A DNA stretch of 64,000 nucleotides from Symbiodinium sp. CCMP2592 (taxonomy: Eukaryota > Sar > Dinophyceae > Suessiales > Symbiodiniaceae), in contig CAJNDT010001313.1 of the NCBI GenBank assembly GCA_905221615.1, positions 416,001-480,000 on the forward strand, in the 5' to 3' direction. The notes beneath the pieces are model-generated. The model had not been told where the DNA came from. It ran no database searches and saw only the letters and a list, made by a program, of their open reading frames with translations. Below, in pieces: positions 45,221 to 54,306 of the stretch (positions are counted from its first letter, which is position 1; every line of letters begins with the position of its first letter). Both the position numbers and the translations under genes were made by a program.

Positions 45221-45637
45221 GTGGCAGGGACATCCAAGGCACTCTACGAGCGCTTCGGGGGGAAGGGCGGCACTGTTTATGACGCTGGAAAGCATTCGGG
45301 GGGTTCTTTTGGGGGTCCTTCTTCGAATCTACGAGGCAGAGGGTCGTTTGGACTAGGATGTAGGCATGTTTGCGAGAACATGAGACCGGGTAATTACCAA
45401 TCAGCAAAATCAGCAAATGTGCACTGTTTGCTGGCCAGCGTTGATCAAGGTCGGAGCAAGAGTCAGGTATGCCCCCAAATGGAACCACCGGCTGACATGA
45501 AGTTCCCGCATCTGCGTGCCATACAGTTACGCTTCCTTACATCCTGCACAGCTGAGCCTTGCATTCCTGCCTTTATGGAAAGCCTTTGTGTCTGTTTCGA
45601 CCCTGTGTGCTGTGTAACCCTAAACCATGAGCCCTAA
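45221..45637 (+). CDS. possible coding exon (138 codons)
   Basis: Starts ATGGCAGGGACATCC, Gly/Ser-rich first half (KHSGGSFGGPSSNLRGRGSF), TAA near 45637 inside telomere-like sequence. No domain; a 110-codon minus frame overlaps it. Confidence 0.3.
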   Translation: MAGTSKALYERFGGKGGTVYDAGKHSGGSFGGPSSNLRGRGSFGLGCRHVCENMRPGNYQSAKSANVHCLLASVDQGRSKSQVCPQMEPPADMKFPHLRAIQLRFLTSCTAEPCIPAFMESLCVCFDPVCCVTLNHEP

Positions 45638-45830
45638 GCCCTCAGCCATAACCCCAAACCTAAACTCCAAGCCTCAAGCCCCAAGCCTCAAACCACTTCC
45701 CCAAGGTCTTCAACCATGAACTACAAGCTTCTTCAAGCCATAACCTCCAAGCCTCAAGCCATTAACCCCGAACTCAAACACCGTCACTAAACCTGAACTC
45801 ACGAAGGGCCTGTGTTTTTATTCTCTTTGT
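45638..45830. other. AAGCCTCAAGCC-type degenerate repeats upstream of the retroelement
   Basis: CAAGCCTCAAGCCCCAAGCC-like units. No long terminal repeat, primer-binding site or TATA box could be seen. Confidence 0.5.
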
Positions 45831-48800
45831 ATGTTAGTCATCATGTCTTACCTACGCTACCTCGTGGCTCAAGTACAAAAAGGATTCGTGCGTCCCGCTG
45901 TTAACAATAGGTTATCAGCCGTAGCTTGTATAGCTCTTCGTAGTGCAATGGACACCACAGCTCCCACAAATCCTGCAGGTGTGCCTATCTCCGAACTAGG
46001 TGATGACGATACGGAGTCCGCCCGCTCGAGATCGAATCTGGGCGCAGAGCTTCCGGTTGTCACTGCCCGGGAGGGTCGGGTAGCTCTCACTGAGCAGACG
46101 CTACGTTCGCATGTTGGGTCCCTTGGACCTCAACCAGCATACGTGCCATCACGAGCGTCGCTGACACATCAGCCCTCACCCACAGTCGTAGGCTATTCTC
46201 CGGTGCCGCCATCGCACACCTCCGTTCCAACTGTCGTGAATCAGTTGTATCAGCATCAGCAAAACGTTCTGATCAGTGCGGATCCTGCACTGATTATGGA
46301 TACAGCAAATGCAAGACACGCTGAAGCCGTTCGCAACATCCAAAGCGAAAACAGGGAGCAAATTCTTGCTTTGGAAACAGGTGCCATGAGTCAAGTCGCT
46401 CAGCTGAGGCTTGAGCATGCACAGTTGCAGTCAAAAGCCAGAGCCTTTGAAGAACAGGCTAATCAAAACATCCATGCTGGTCGGCAGGCCGTAGCCCAGT
46501 ACCAAATTGAGGCTGAAACAGCCGCTGCTGAAGCTGAGCAGCTAAGGCAGCGCCTCCTATCCGCTGAACAGACAGCTGCGAATGTTGTCGCCCAGGTGGA
46601 AACCGAGGCTAATCGAAGGTTGCAGGCTAATCAAGCCGACGTGTCAGCTCGTGACAACGAGCTCTCTCGCCTCAAAGGTGAGATGCAAGAGATGATGAGG
46701 ATTCAAGCCCTCAACATGGAGATGCTGCAAAAGGACAATGCCGAGCTAAGAACACGCTTGGCGGAAGCCAAAGCTGACCCATTGGGCAATGAACCGGAAC
46801 AGGCCGGGCCTCCTGGTCTAGGACCCTTTCCGATCCATACTCCTCCTGGCGAACCACTTGAAGCGCCTGAAAAGAGCGGTAAGAAGGAGAAAAAGAGCAA
46901 GAAATCCAAAAAGCACAAGAAAGATGAGTCGTCGGATTCATCGTCTTCTTCCATTGACAACAAGATTCTTCTGAAGATGCTCAAGAAGATGGTGAAATCT
47001 AAGAAGTCTGATAAAGAGGATGATGATGAAGAAAAGGGTTCCTCGAGTACCAAACCCAAGGTTAAAGAGGCTGAGAAAGTCGTGTTTCCCAAGTTTCCCC
47101 AGCCTGAGCAGTATAGAAACTGGCGCATAAGGGTCCGTGAAGCCATTGTCGCTGCATCGGATTCGCCTGACAAGGCGCATGCCTGGCTCAGTAAGGTCTG
47201 GGAGAAGGACGCCGACGAGAAAGAGCTTCGCGACCCGGAGGGGTTTAGCACCTTGGATGCCAAGATCCTTTCTGGGCTCACCAATATCCTTGAGGGTGAT
47301 TTCGCTAGGCAGACTGATACCTTCAAGGAGACCGAAGCTCACGCCGGAAGGCTGGTGAGAGGAAGACAGTTGCTGTGTCGTCTTCACAACCACTTTGCTA
47401 CCAATGCACTCCATGGCTCTGTGTATGACATGGAGGACCTGATGAATTGCATCATGGTCAACGAAAACCTCACCACCTTCATTAGAAATTGGGATACGGT
47501 GCTATCAGGGATTCCCAATCCTCCAGACAACAGCGTGCTTGAACCCCTGTTCCATAGACAGGTGAAGAAGTGCAAGGATATCGATCACGACATCCAGGTC
47601 TATGAACGCGCACTGGAAGGTAGCGAGCAAAGGTCCTATCAGTTCCTGTATAACGCGGTTGCTAATCATTTGAAACGCAAGCGATTGCAGAAGAACCGCG
47701 AGCGCATTGCTCGGCAAACAGGTGTACCTACTGCGCCTGCTGCCGCACCGGCCCCTAAGCGTATTCCCAAAGGGTATTGCGTCGATTGGGTCAAGACCGG
47801 AAGTTGCAAGAGAGACATGTGCCCGTACAAGCACCAACAACCTAGGGGGCGTTCTCACACTCCTGCCGGAGGTCGTACGCCTACTAGAACCCCTAGCCCG
47901 GGAGGGAAAGGTAAAGGCAAAAAGCAGGAATGCAAGTTCTTTAAGCAAGGAGTTTGCAATCGTGGAGACAAGTGTAACTTCCTCCACAACGGCCAACCTG
48001 CTGCAGCCGCCCCGGGCAGCTCAGGTGCACGAGCGAGCAGCGGCGAGAAGAAGGAAAAGAAGCACAAGAAGAAAGAGAAGAAAAGTGGTAAGGGCCGCAA
48101 AGGCTCCAGATCTAGCTCCAAGAGCTCTTCAAAGAGCGGCAGCCGAAAATCAAGTAAGTCTAGCCAAGGCTCGAAGGGTTCGCGTGGCTCAGGTCGCAAG
48201 GGTGGTGCGCCCTCCGTTCCCGCTGCAGTTTGCTTATTGGGAGCAATGTTGGCTGGCTCAGCAGCCCAAGCCGATGCATTCACGTTCCGGAAGGATATGT
48301 TGAGCAATGTCGATGTTTGCACCCCGCACTATCATGTCGCACTGGCCGCAGTGTCATTCAATGACACTACTGAAAGTTTCACGTACCAAATTCCGAAAGG
48401 GAATGGCCTCTACCCCCTCGATGATCGCAATAAGCCAAGGGAGTATAGCCAAGTATATCCCGCCAACAGCCATTGGAAAGCCGATCCCGATTCCGTGAAG
48501 GAAGCTCAGGTAACCGCTAAGATGTTGCAAGCTGTTGTCAGTGATGAGGTCAAGGGCTGTAGACCGCAGTGTAAGTTCAAGTGCAACACTGAGTTTGGAT
48601 GCAAGCATTGCATTCCGATTGGTTTGAAGTTCAACTGTGCCGCACCCGCCAGCAGCAAATCACCATGTCTGTGCATTGAATGGATTGCTGACACTGGCAG
48701 TGCGCAAGATCTCATCGCCCAGCGGGAGCTTGGGCAGGCGAAGGCCTACGAGTCACCTGCGCCCATTCAAATGATGACTGCAAATGGGCCAAACTCCGCT

Positions 48801-50687
48801 TCAGAACAGTGTGATGTTTCTGTTGACTCCATTGGGATTGAGGTCAAACCATATGTTCTTCCTGATACCCCATCTGTCCTTTCAATAGGACAGCGATGCA
48901 TGGAAGAGGGATTCGATTTCATCTGGAGGGCTAATTCACGACCGTACCTTAAGACTCCCGAAGGGAAGAAGGTCTATATGGACGTTAAAGATAATGTGCC
49001 GTACCTGAAGTCCTGGCACGAAAACATCAGCGTCCCTGCGCGTCGGGCCTCGTCCGGTCCTGGTAAGACGCAGATCATTGAAAGCCCCTCCGCGGCCGGA
49101 AGGCCAGCGCCGGAAGAATCATCCGAGGCTATCGCAAAGAAGCTTCGAGAGTCTGGCGACTTCTCACATGCGTCATGTTACTCCTTGTTAAACAAGGTAG
49201 CTTTCAAGGCCTCTAAGAAGCAGAGGTCTATCATCGCCAAGAACCCAAAGTCCTCTAAGAAGTCCGAGTATGTTGTGCTCGGAGCCTTCTCGCACGGCGG
49301 GATGCAAGGCATCACTAACCGCAGTCACCAAAATAAGGAGCTAATGAAGTTCCTCAATGAGTATCTGAAACATCATGGTGCCAAGGGCCCCAGCTCTTCA
49401 CTGTGCATTAATCACGGGTCCAGCGTCAAGGTGCACAAAGATGCTCACAATCATCGTGAACATAAGAACAACACTATGTGTTTGGGTGACTTCGAAGGAG
49501 GCGAACTTTGGATTCATGATGAAGAAATCAGCAGGGAGAACAAAGATTATGCTTCTGTTCGCACGCCTGACGGCAATAAGCTGAAAGGCAAAGTTCACAA
49601 GTCCAAGCATCGTATGATTACGTTTGATCCCAAGACGTACCACTGCGTCCGTCCCTGGAAGGGTGACAGATGGAGCATCACATCATACGTGAATCGTGCT
49701 GTGCACAAGCTTGATGCTACACAGCTTGCGAGACTTAGAGAGTATGGTTTCAACGTGCCATCTAAGGTCTCAGCTCCGTCTTTGATCGAACCCGGTGATG
49801 AGGAAACGTCCTTGTATGACCTTGTTGCCGGAACACCTCCAGTTGAGAAAGGGGTTGAACTACGTGCAAAGCCCAAGGTCAAGACTAAGGGTAAGCCTGA
49901 AAAAGAAAAGAAAGTTGAACCACCCAAAGAACCTGATCCTCCGCCTACATCGAAAGGAAGTGGTCATGATGACGAAGACGATATGGATTACCTCAATCGC
50001 ATCCTCGAGGAGGAAGGTTCTGATCTGGAAGACATGCCTAAGGATGATCCGGGTGCAGCTCGCGCTTCTGACGGAGCCGCTGTCGCCCCAGATGGGGATT
50101 CCGAGGGCGATGGGAAGAAGAGAAAACGGGGTATAGAAGTCCTGAAAGCTGAAGCTAAGTCGCTGCATCATATGATGTCGCATCAGCCGAAGAATCCGTT
50201 CTGTGATATTTGTCAAAGGGCTAAGATGTACAAACCTCCTTCATATGCGACGGGAGGGGTGCGTACTATTGAAGCCAAAGACTTTGGTGACCACGTTACA
50301 GCAGACCACATCGTGCTCTATCGGGACAAGGACACCATCATAGAGGACTCCCGGCTGGCGCTGGTGATTAAGGACGTTGCAACAGGCTTTTGCTATGCCT
50401 ACCCCTCAGCTCTCAAGTCAGCTGAAGAATGCACTGTTGCACTTCAGCACTTCACATCTCCAAAGGACGAAGTGAAGAATTTCTACAGTGATCGCGCTCC
50501 TGAACTCAAGACTGCTGCGAAAACCATGAAGTGGCGTCATGAGAAGTCTAAGGCCTACTTGCATCAGTCAAATGCGATTGCCGAAAGGCAAGTCCGGTCT
50601 GTGACCGAAGGCACTCGAACCAACCTTCTGCAGGCTGGCGTCTCGCATGTATATTGGTTAGTTAAGTTGAGGGGGCTGTACCTCTAA
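45831..50687 (+). CDS. Ty1/copia-type gag-pol polyprotein, truncated, with embedded 2OG-Fe(II) oxygenase-like domain
   Basis: One open frame of 1,618 residues; Met40 (45948) is an alternative start. Order: Gln/Ala-rich coiled coil (about 150-320); KKEKKSKKSKK linker; gag-like region (about 400-640); two CCCH fingers (C-x8-C-x4-C-x3-H at about 650, C-x7-C-x5-C-x3-H at about 701); Ser/Lys-rich stretch; hydrophobic segment (VPAAVCLLGAMLAGSAA, about 796-812); Cys cluster (910-930); aspartic protease DTGS with D954; an insert with HKD (H1202, D1204), GGELWIHDEE, TYHCVRPWKGDRWSITSY (H1271, R1280), the HxD...H...R pattern of 2-oxoglutarate/iron oxygenases; integrase HHCC (H1447, H1451, C1458, C1461) and D1492, D1554, E1585. 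After HVYW (about 50652) similarity stops and the frame ends; no reverse transcriptase or RNase H follows. Copia order PR-IN fits. Copia-type elements integrate cDNA; this one is 3'-truncated and not autonomous. The oxygenase assignment rests on motif pattern only. No LTRs were seen. Confidence 0.88.
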   Translation: MLVIMSYLRYLVAQVQKGFVRPAVNNRLSAVACIALRSAMDTTAPTNPAGVPISELGDDDTESARSRSNLGAELPVVTAREGRVALTEQTLRSHVGSLGPQPAYVPSRASLTHQPSPTVVGYSPVPPSHTSVPTVVNQLYQHQQNVLISADPALIMDTANARHAEAVRNIQSENREQILALETGAMSQVAQLRLEHAQLQSKARAFEEQANQNIHAGRQAVAQYQIEAETAAAEAEQLRQRLLSAEQTAANVVAQVETEANRRLQANQADVSARDNELSRLKGEMQEMMRIQALNMEMLQKDNAELRTRLAEAKADPLGNEPEQAGPPGLGPFPIHTPPGEPLEAPEKSGKKEKKSKKSKKHKKDESSDSSSSSIDNKILLKMLKKMVKSKKSDKEDDDEEKGSSSTKPKVKEAEKVVFPKFPQPEQYRNWRIRVREAIVAASDSPDKAHAWLSKVWEKDADEKELRDPEGFSTLDAKILSGLTNILEGDFARQTDTFKETEAHAGRLVRGRQLLCRLHNHFATNALHGSVYDMEDLMNCIMVNENLTTFIRNWDTVLSGIPNPPDNSVLEPLFHRQVKKCKDIDHDIQVYERALEGSEQRSYQFLYNAVANHLKRKRLQKNRERIARQTGVPTAPAAAPAPKRIPKGYCVDWVKTGSCKRDMCPYKHQQPRGRSHTPAGGRTPTRTPSPGGKGKGKKQECKFFKQGVCNRGDKCNFLHNGQPAAAAPGSSGARASSGEKKEKKHKKKEKKSGKGRKGSRSSSKSSSKSGSRKSSKSSQGSKGSRGSGRKGGAPSVPAAVCLLGAMLAGSAAQADAFTFRKDMLSNVDVCTPHYHVALAAVSFNDTTESFTYQIPKGNGLYPLDDRNKPREYSQVYPANSHWKADPDSVKEAQVTAKMLQAVVSDEVKGCRPQCKFKCNTEFGCKHCIPIGLKFNCAAPASSKSPCLCIEWIADTGSAQDLIAQRELGQAKAYESPAPIQMMTANGPNSASEQCDVSVDSIGIEVKPYVLPDTPSVLSIGQRCMEEGFDFIWRANSRPYLKTPEGKKVYMDVKDNVPYLKSWHENISVPARRASSGPGKTQIIESPSAAGRPAPEESSEAIAKKLRESGDFSHASCYSLLNKVAFKASKKQRSIIAKNPKSSKKSEYVVLGAFSHGGMQGITNRSHQNKELMKFLNEYLKHHGAKGPSSSLCINHGSSVKVHKDAHNHREHKNNTMCLGDFEGGELWIHDEEISRENKDYASVRTPDGNKLKGKVHKSKHRMITFDPKTYHCVRPWKGDRWSITSYVNRAVHKLDATQLARLREYGFNVPSKVSAPSLIEPGDEETSLYDLVAGTPPVEKGVELRAKPKVKTKGKPEKEKKVEPPKEPDPPPTSKGSGHDDEDDMDYLNRILEEEGSDLEDMPKDDPGAARASDGAAVAPDGDSEGDGKKRKRGIEVLKAEAKSLHHMMSHQPKNPFCDICQRAKMYKPPSYATGGVRTIEAKDFGDHVTADHIVLYRDKDTIIEDSRLALVIKDVATGFCYAYPSALKSAEECTVALQHFTSPKDEVKNFYSDRAPELKTAAKTMKWRHEKSKAYLHQSNAIAERQVRSVTEGTRTNLLQAGVSHVYWLVKLRGLYL

Positions 50688-51128
50688 GATCAGGTTAGGC
50701 TATTTTGGGACATATATCCTATTTGGCAAAATAGTTTATTTTACCTGGAAATATACTATTTTAAATAGACTATTTCGCTCTTGTTTCATAGTCTATTTTT
50801 CCGGTTATTTGGTAAATAGACTATGCAAAAACAGGTTATATGGTAGAATATAGGATATTTTCGCATATGTTGGAAACCAAAAAATCATCGGAAATCCATA
50901 CAGAACAAAGTCAGTCTTGCTTAGAAAAAACACGTGTGCGAATAGGGAAATGTGTTGAAAACCGATCCGTGTTGAAAGATTTTCTTGAAATGTTAACTCG
51001 TTTGATACCGAGGAAATCAGCACGGTCCATTAAACACTCGTGAAAAGTTTGCCCTAGACCCTATACCTTGGACCTGAAAATCTAGGAGCCCTAAACCCAC
51101 AGCATTGACTCGCGAGGACATTTTTTCC
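50688..51128. other. AT-rich convergent intergenic region
   Basis: Repeats of ATAGTCTATTTT/AAATAGACTAT in both orientations between 50700 and 50870. Everything to the left is read on +, everything to the right (to 63.5 kb) on -. No terminator signal can be named in a dinoflagellate. Confidence 0.6.
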
Positions 51129-53360
51129 TCACTCTCCACAAAGCCTGTCCAGCCGCAAGTGCCAAGCTATGCGGAGCTGCTGCGACATTTTTGCCGCAGC
51201 CCGAGGGCCGGTCACAGCCCGGCAGCAGGAGCCAGCCAAGGTTCGAGAGATCTTCTGAAGATCCTCTCCTTTGAAGCACCATGTGAGCCGGGGATGCAGC
51301 ACATCTGCCAAAAGGCAGGCATGCAAGAAGAAATGCATCTTCGGGAGGTCTGCGAAGTAGTTTCCTTCAAAGTGTTCCCGCAGCTGTCGGTGCAGCTGGC
51401 AGAGCCCGAAAGCCAATTTCTTGAACTTCTCCGCATGGTCTGGAGGCATGGCCATCTCCGTCCTCGTAGCATGCAGGATCTTCTCGAGGGCTAGATTCAC
51501 CTTCAAGTAGTTCTCGATCTTGAGGTGAATTTCGAGGTCTTTGTTCATGAAATTCTGCCAGCAGAGGAGTAGTGGTTCCCCCAGAGCCTGGATCTGCATG
51601 GCTCTCCCCTTGAGTTTCGGCGGGAGCTTCTTCCTCTGAAAAAGACTGAGCTTTCTCATGCCCCTGAACCTTTCCACGATTTTCAAGGCTTTGTAGGAGC
51701 TGAGCAGGTGCTCCCACACACATCGCAAATTCGCGAGAGGTGAGTCGGGCAACACGAAGTTGACGAGCAAGCTCAGCACACTCCCGAATCCCAGAGGATC
51801 CAGCCCCAAGTACTTCGTGTGCATGTAGTCCATGTGGCAACTGAGTGCAGAGCATACTCCGCTGTCGAACAGCGGGTTTTTCGGGCGGTCCGGAAAAGAC
51901 CGCCACTCTGCCAAAGACCATTGCATGCTGAGCCATGGCGCTGTCGGTTTGCAATTCCTCCAGGAGGTGGAAGTCTCGTCGCCCGAGCATTTGCAAAGGC
52001 CGCACGGGTTGTGCTTTTGGCCAAAATGTGGCATGTTCAATCTTGAGACCATATACTCAAGATCGCCGACCAATGCCCAGATGACGCCTTTCCACCCCCC
52101 CGCCAAGGGCGATCCTGCCTTACGGCCCAGGTCGCTCGTGGGCGGGTACCTCTGACAGTGTGAAAGCTGACAGAAAAGTGTTACTTCGAACAGTCCATTG
52201 TCTGCCACCAAAAGTTGCTACTTAAAGTTTGTTGCTACTTAGAGCGAAGCTTTGCTTATGTGTGAGTAGACTTTGGATAGCACATCTTGCCTGTGACTCA
52301 TGAAAGAGATTAGGATTCCATTTTGTTGCTTATAAGACAGAAAAACAAGAGGTTATCGCTAGTGTTTCGCTGCTACATAGAAACTTTCGTCCTTTACACA
52401 TTCGACTTGGGCTTTTTACTTATAAAGAAAAGAAAAGGCATTCAGCTCTTATGCGACGTGTTTCTACTTCTGTTAGAAAGAGAATGAGTTTTATCCGATT
52501 TGACCCCAACCAGAAAGATAATGATGCAATCCCGGGTGCAGGTTGCCCTTGTGGTCTGCAAAGGGCCAAAGACCTTCTTGCAGCACCTTGAAGCTCCAGG
52601 CCAGCATGCTGAGGAAGGTAGTCGCTGCTGTGCCGTCATCTGTTTCATCGAAGAGGAAATAAATGGGCAGTTGCGAATCCTTGGTCCAGGCAGGACCACC
52701 AACCAGGCTACACCAGCTCCAGGTGGTTAACATTCGGCTCCATATCTTCCCGACACCTATTGCAGGTGTTCCATCGCCGTGTAAAGAAAGCGGCACGAAC
52801 TTTCGAGGCTCAAAGGAAGCCTGGCTTACCACAGGGTGGTCTTTGAACTGCGGGTGCTTCTTCTGTAGCCGCCAGAACTCCTGCAAGACATTCGCATCGG
52901 CCACCACGTACCGCTTGAAAGCTTCGTGGTAATTCTCGTACAAGGCGGAGAACATCTCATGAGGCAGCATCATGAGCTGGGGCTGATTTCCCCAGGGCTG
53001 CTTGAACTGTAGAGCAGTCCGCTGCAAAGGCGGCAATCTGCAACCAACTTCTGTAATTTTCATGATCTCACGTCTCATGTTGTTAGGGTGGATGCCGCCT
53101 GAACCCAGCTTCGCCAGAGCTTGCAACTCCGTTGGGGCCTTTGCTCCACAATTCTCGAAGTCTTTGACAGCCTTCGCAGCCAGTGCCTGCATGGCCTGGA
53201 CAGACAAATCGCCCCAAGACCATCTTTCCTTCAGGTCCTTGGCCAAAAAACTTTCAGAAACAGACGGCTGGTCCTGCTGAGCTTCGGCGGCGGCAAGTCG
53301 CTGTCTCTGACCCACCACTACTCGTCGTCTTTTGGGAGCAGCTTCTGCTTCGCCGTCCAT
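51129..53360 (-). CDS. lineage-specific protein with CxxC motif, two exons; mobile-element-associated candidate
   Basis: Exon 1 is 53360-52540 and exon 2 is 52149-51129. The 390 bp between (GC...AG|G) is inferred because the two frames continue each other: WPFADHKGN, then YPPTSDLGRKAGSPLAGGW. Lengths sum to a multiple of three, giving about 613 residues. It starts MDGEAEAAPKRRRVVVGQ (basic, nuclear-type). Landmarks: LSLHGDGTPAIGVGKIWSRM, GDLEYMVSRLNMPHFGQKHN, CGLCKC, YMHTKYLGLDPLGFGSVLSL, FADLPKMHFFLHACLLADVL. As I recall, this is a large family of unannotated dinoflagellate proteins present in many copies; transposase-like activity is a guess from copy number and the Zn-type cluster, and no catalytic triad was established. 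TGCTACYTAGA motifs lie in its intron and 10-45 bp upstream of the start codon. It is the most downstream gene of the cassette. Confidence 0.75.
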
Positions 53361-54306
53361 GGCTGCAGGGAGGTGTCATTGCTACGTAGAGAGAAGGCCC
53401 TTTTTTGCTACTTATAGAGAACTCTGATTGAAGGGACGGGGCCCTTAGAAAGAGGAATAAATCTTCATGGGTGTGGTGCTTCGGTTTTCCTATAAACCTT
53501 GTCTAGCGGCCGTCTGTGGGGCCATTAAAGAGACCATTGTGTTACTCAGAAAACTGTGATTGCGGGGACGGGGCCCTTAGAAAGAGGAATAGATCTTCAC
53601 GGGTGTTGTGCCTCGGTTTTCCTATAGACCTTGTGTAGCAGCCGTGCACCGGGAATCTGTGGGGCCATTAGAGAGACCGAAATGTGGATCTTCACCCAAG
53701 ATTTGAGGGCCATTGGGCATTAGAAAAAGGAATACACAAATGGATGTTTCTGTTGTGAGCCTGCCTAGGTTTTTTCTACCGCAGGGCCAGAAAGAAGCTG
53801 TGCAAAGGAAAAGTTCACTGGGAGGTGGCTCCAGAGGGGTTTAGGCTGAAGACTTGCAAGATTCTGCACATCACCGGCTGCATGCTGCTGGTCCTCACAC
53901 GAGTCGTGAGAGCTTTTTTGCGAGGAAGCCGCCTTCGTGGAACTATTCTCGGTGCCTGGGGCAGAGAGGGGCCCTAGCGCTCAGCAGCTGCACACCTGCA
54001 CAAGGCCATGCAGAAAACCCGATGTCTATGGGCTCTGCTTCCCGGCGGCCGCAGGTGATTTGCTACTTAGAGCCGGGCCCTCTGGTGGGGCTTTGCTACT
54101 TAGAACAAGCCCGCAGGCAAGATAGAAGCCTCTGTCTGTGAAGCCCTGTGAGAGCCTACATCGTCTATGTCTAGCATTCTTACACATGAGAAGAAAACCT
54201 TTCAATTAAATGGGGGCATGAAGAAAACTTTTCAATTTTATAGGGACCTAGAAACACAGACAGAGGCAACACCTTGTCTGCAACACGGCCAAGAAAAGGA
54301 GCTCTT
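53361..54306. repeat. spacer with two-copy tandem repeat and TGCTACTTAGA motifs
   Basis: About 53415-53550 and 53553-53680 are imperfect copies of a 130 bp unit (GGACGGGGCCCTTAGAAAGA GGAAT ... TCGGTTTTCCTATA). Motif copies stand at 53383, 53405, 54062 and 54097. The GC-rich open frames at 53854-54141 are not convincing. Confidence 0.6.

Noticed and set aside
45860-45873. GGCTCAAG resembling the 3' end of the dinoflagellate spliced leader
   Set aside because: Only 8 contiguous bases match; expected by chance in 64 kb, and it lies inside the copia coding frame.
46703-47996. Long minus-strand frames under the copia gene (207, 163 and 158 codons)
   Set aside because: Shadows of the sense frame; the sense strand carries all recognisable motifs.
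51091-51494. Plus-strand frames opposite the CxxC gene's 3' end
   Set aside because: They overlap the better-supported minus gene and have no motif.
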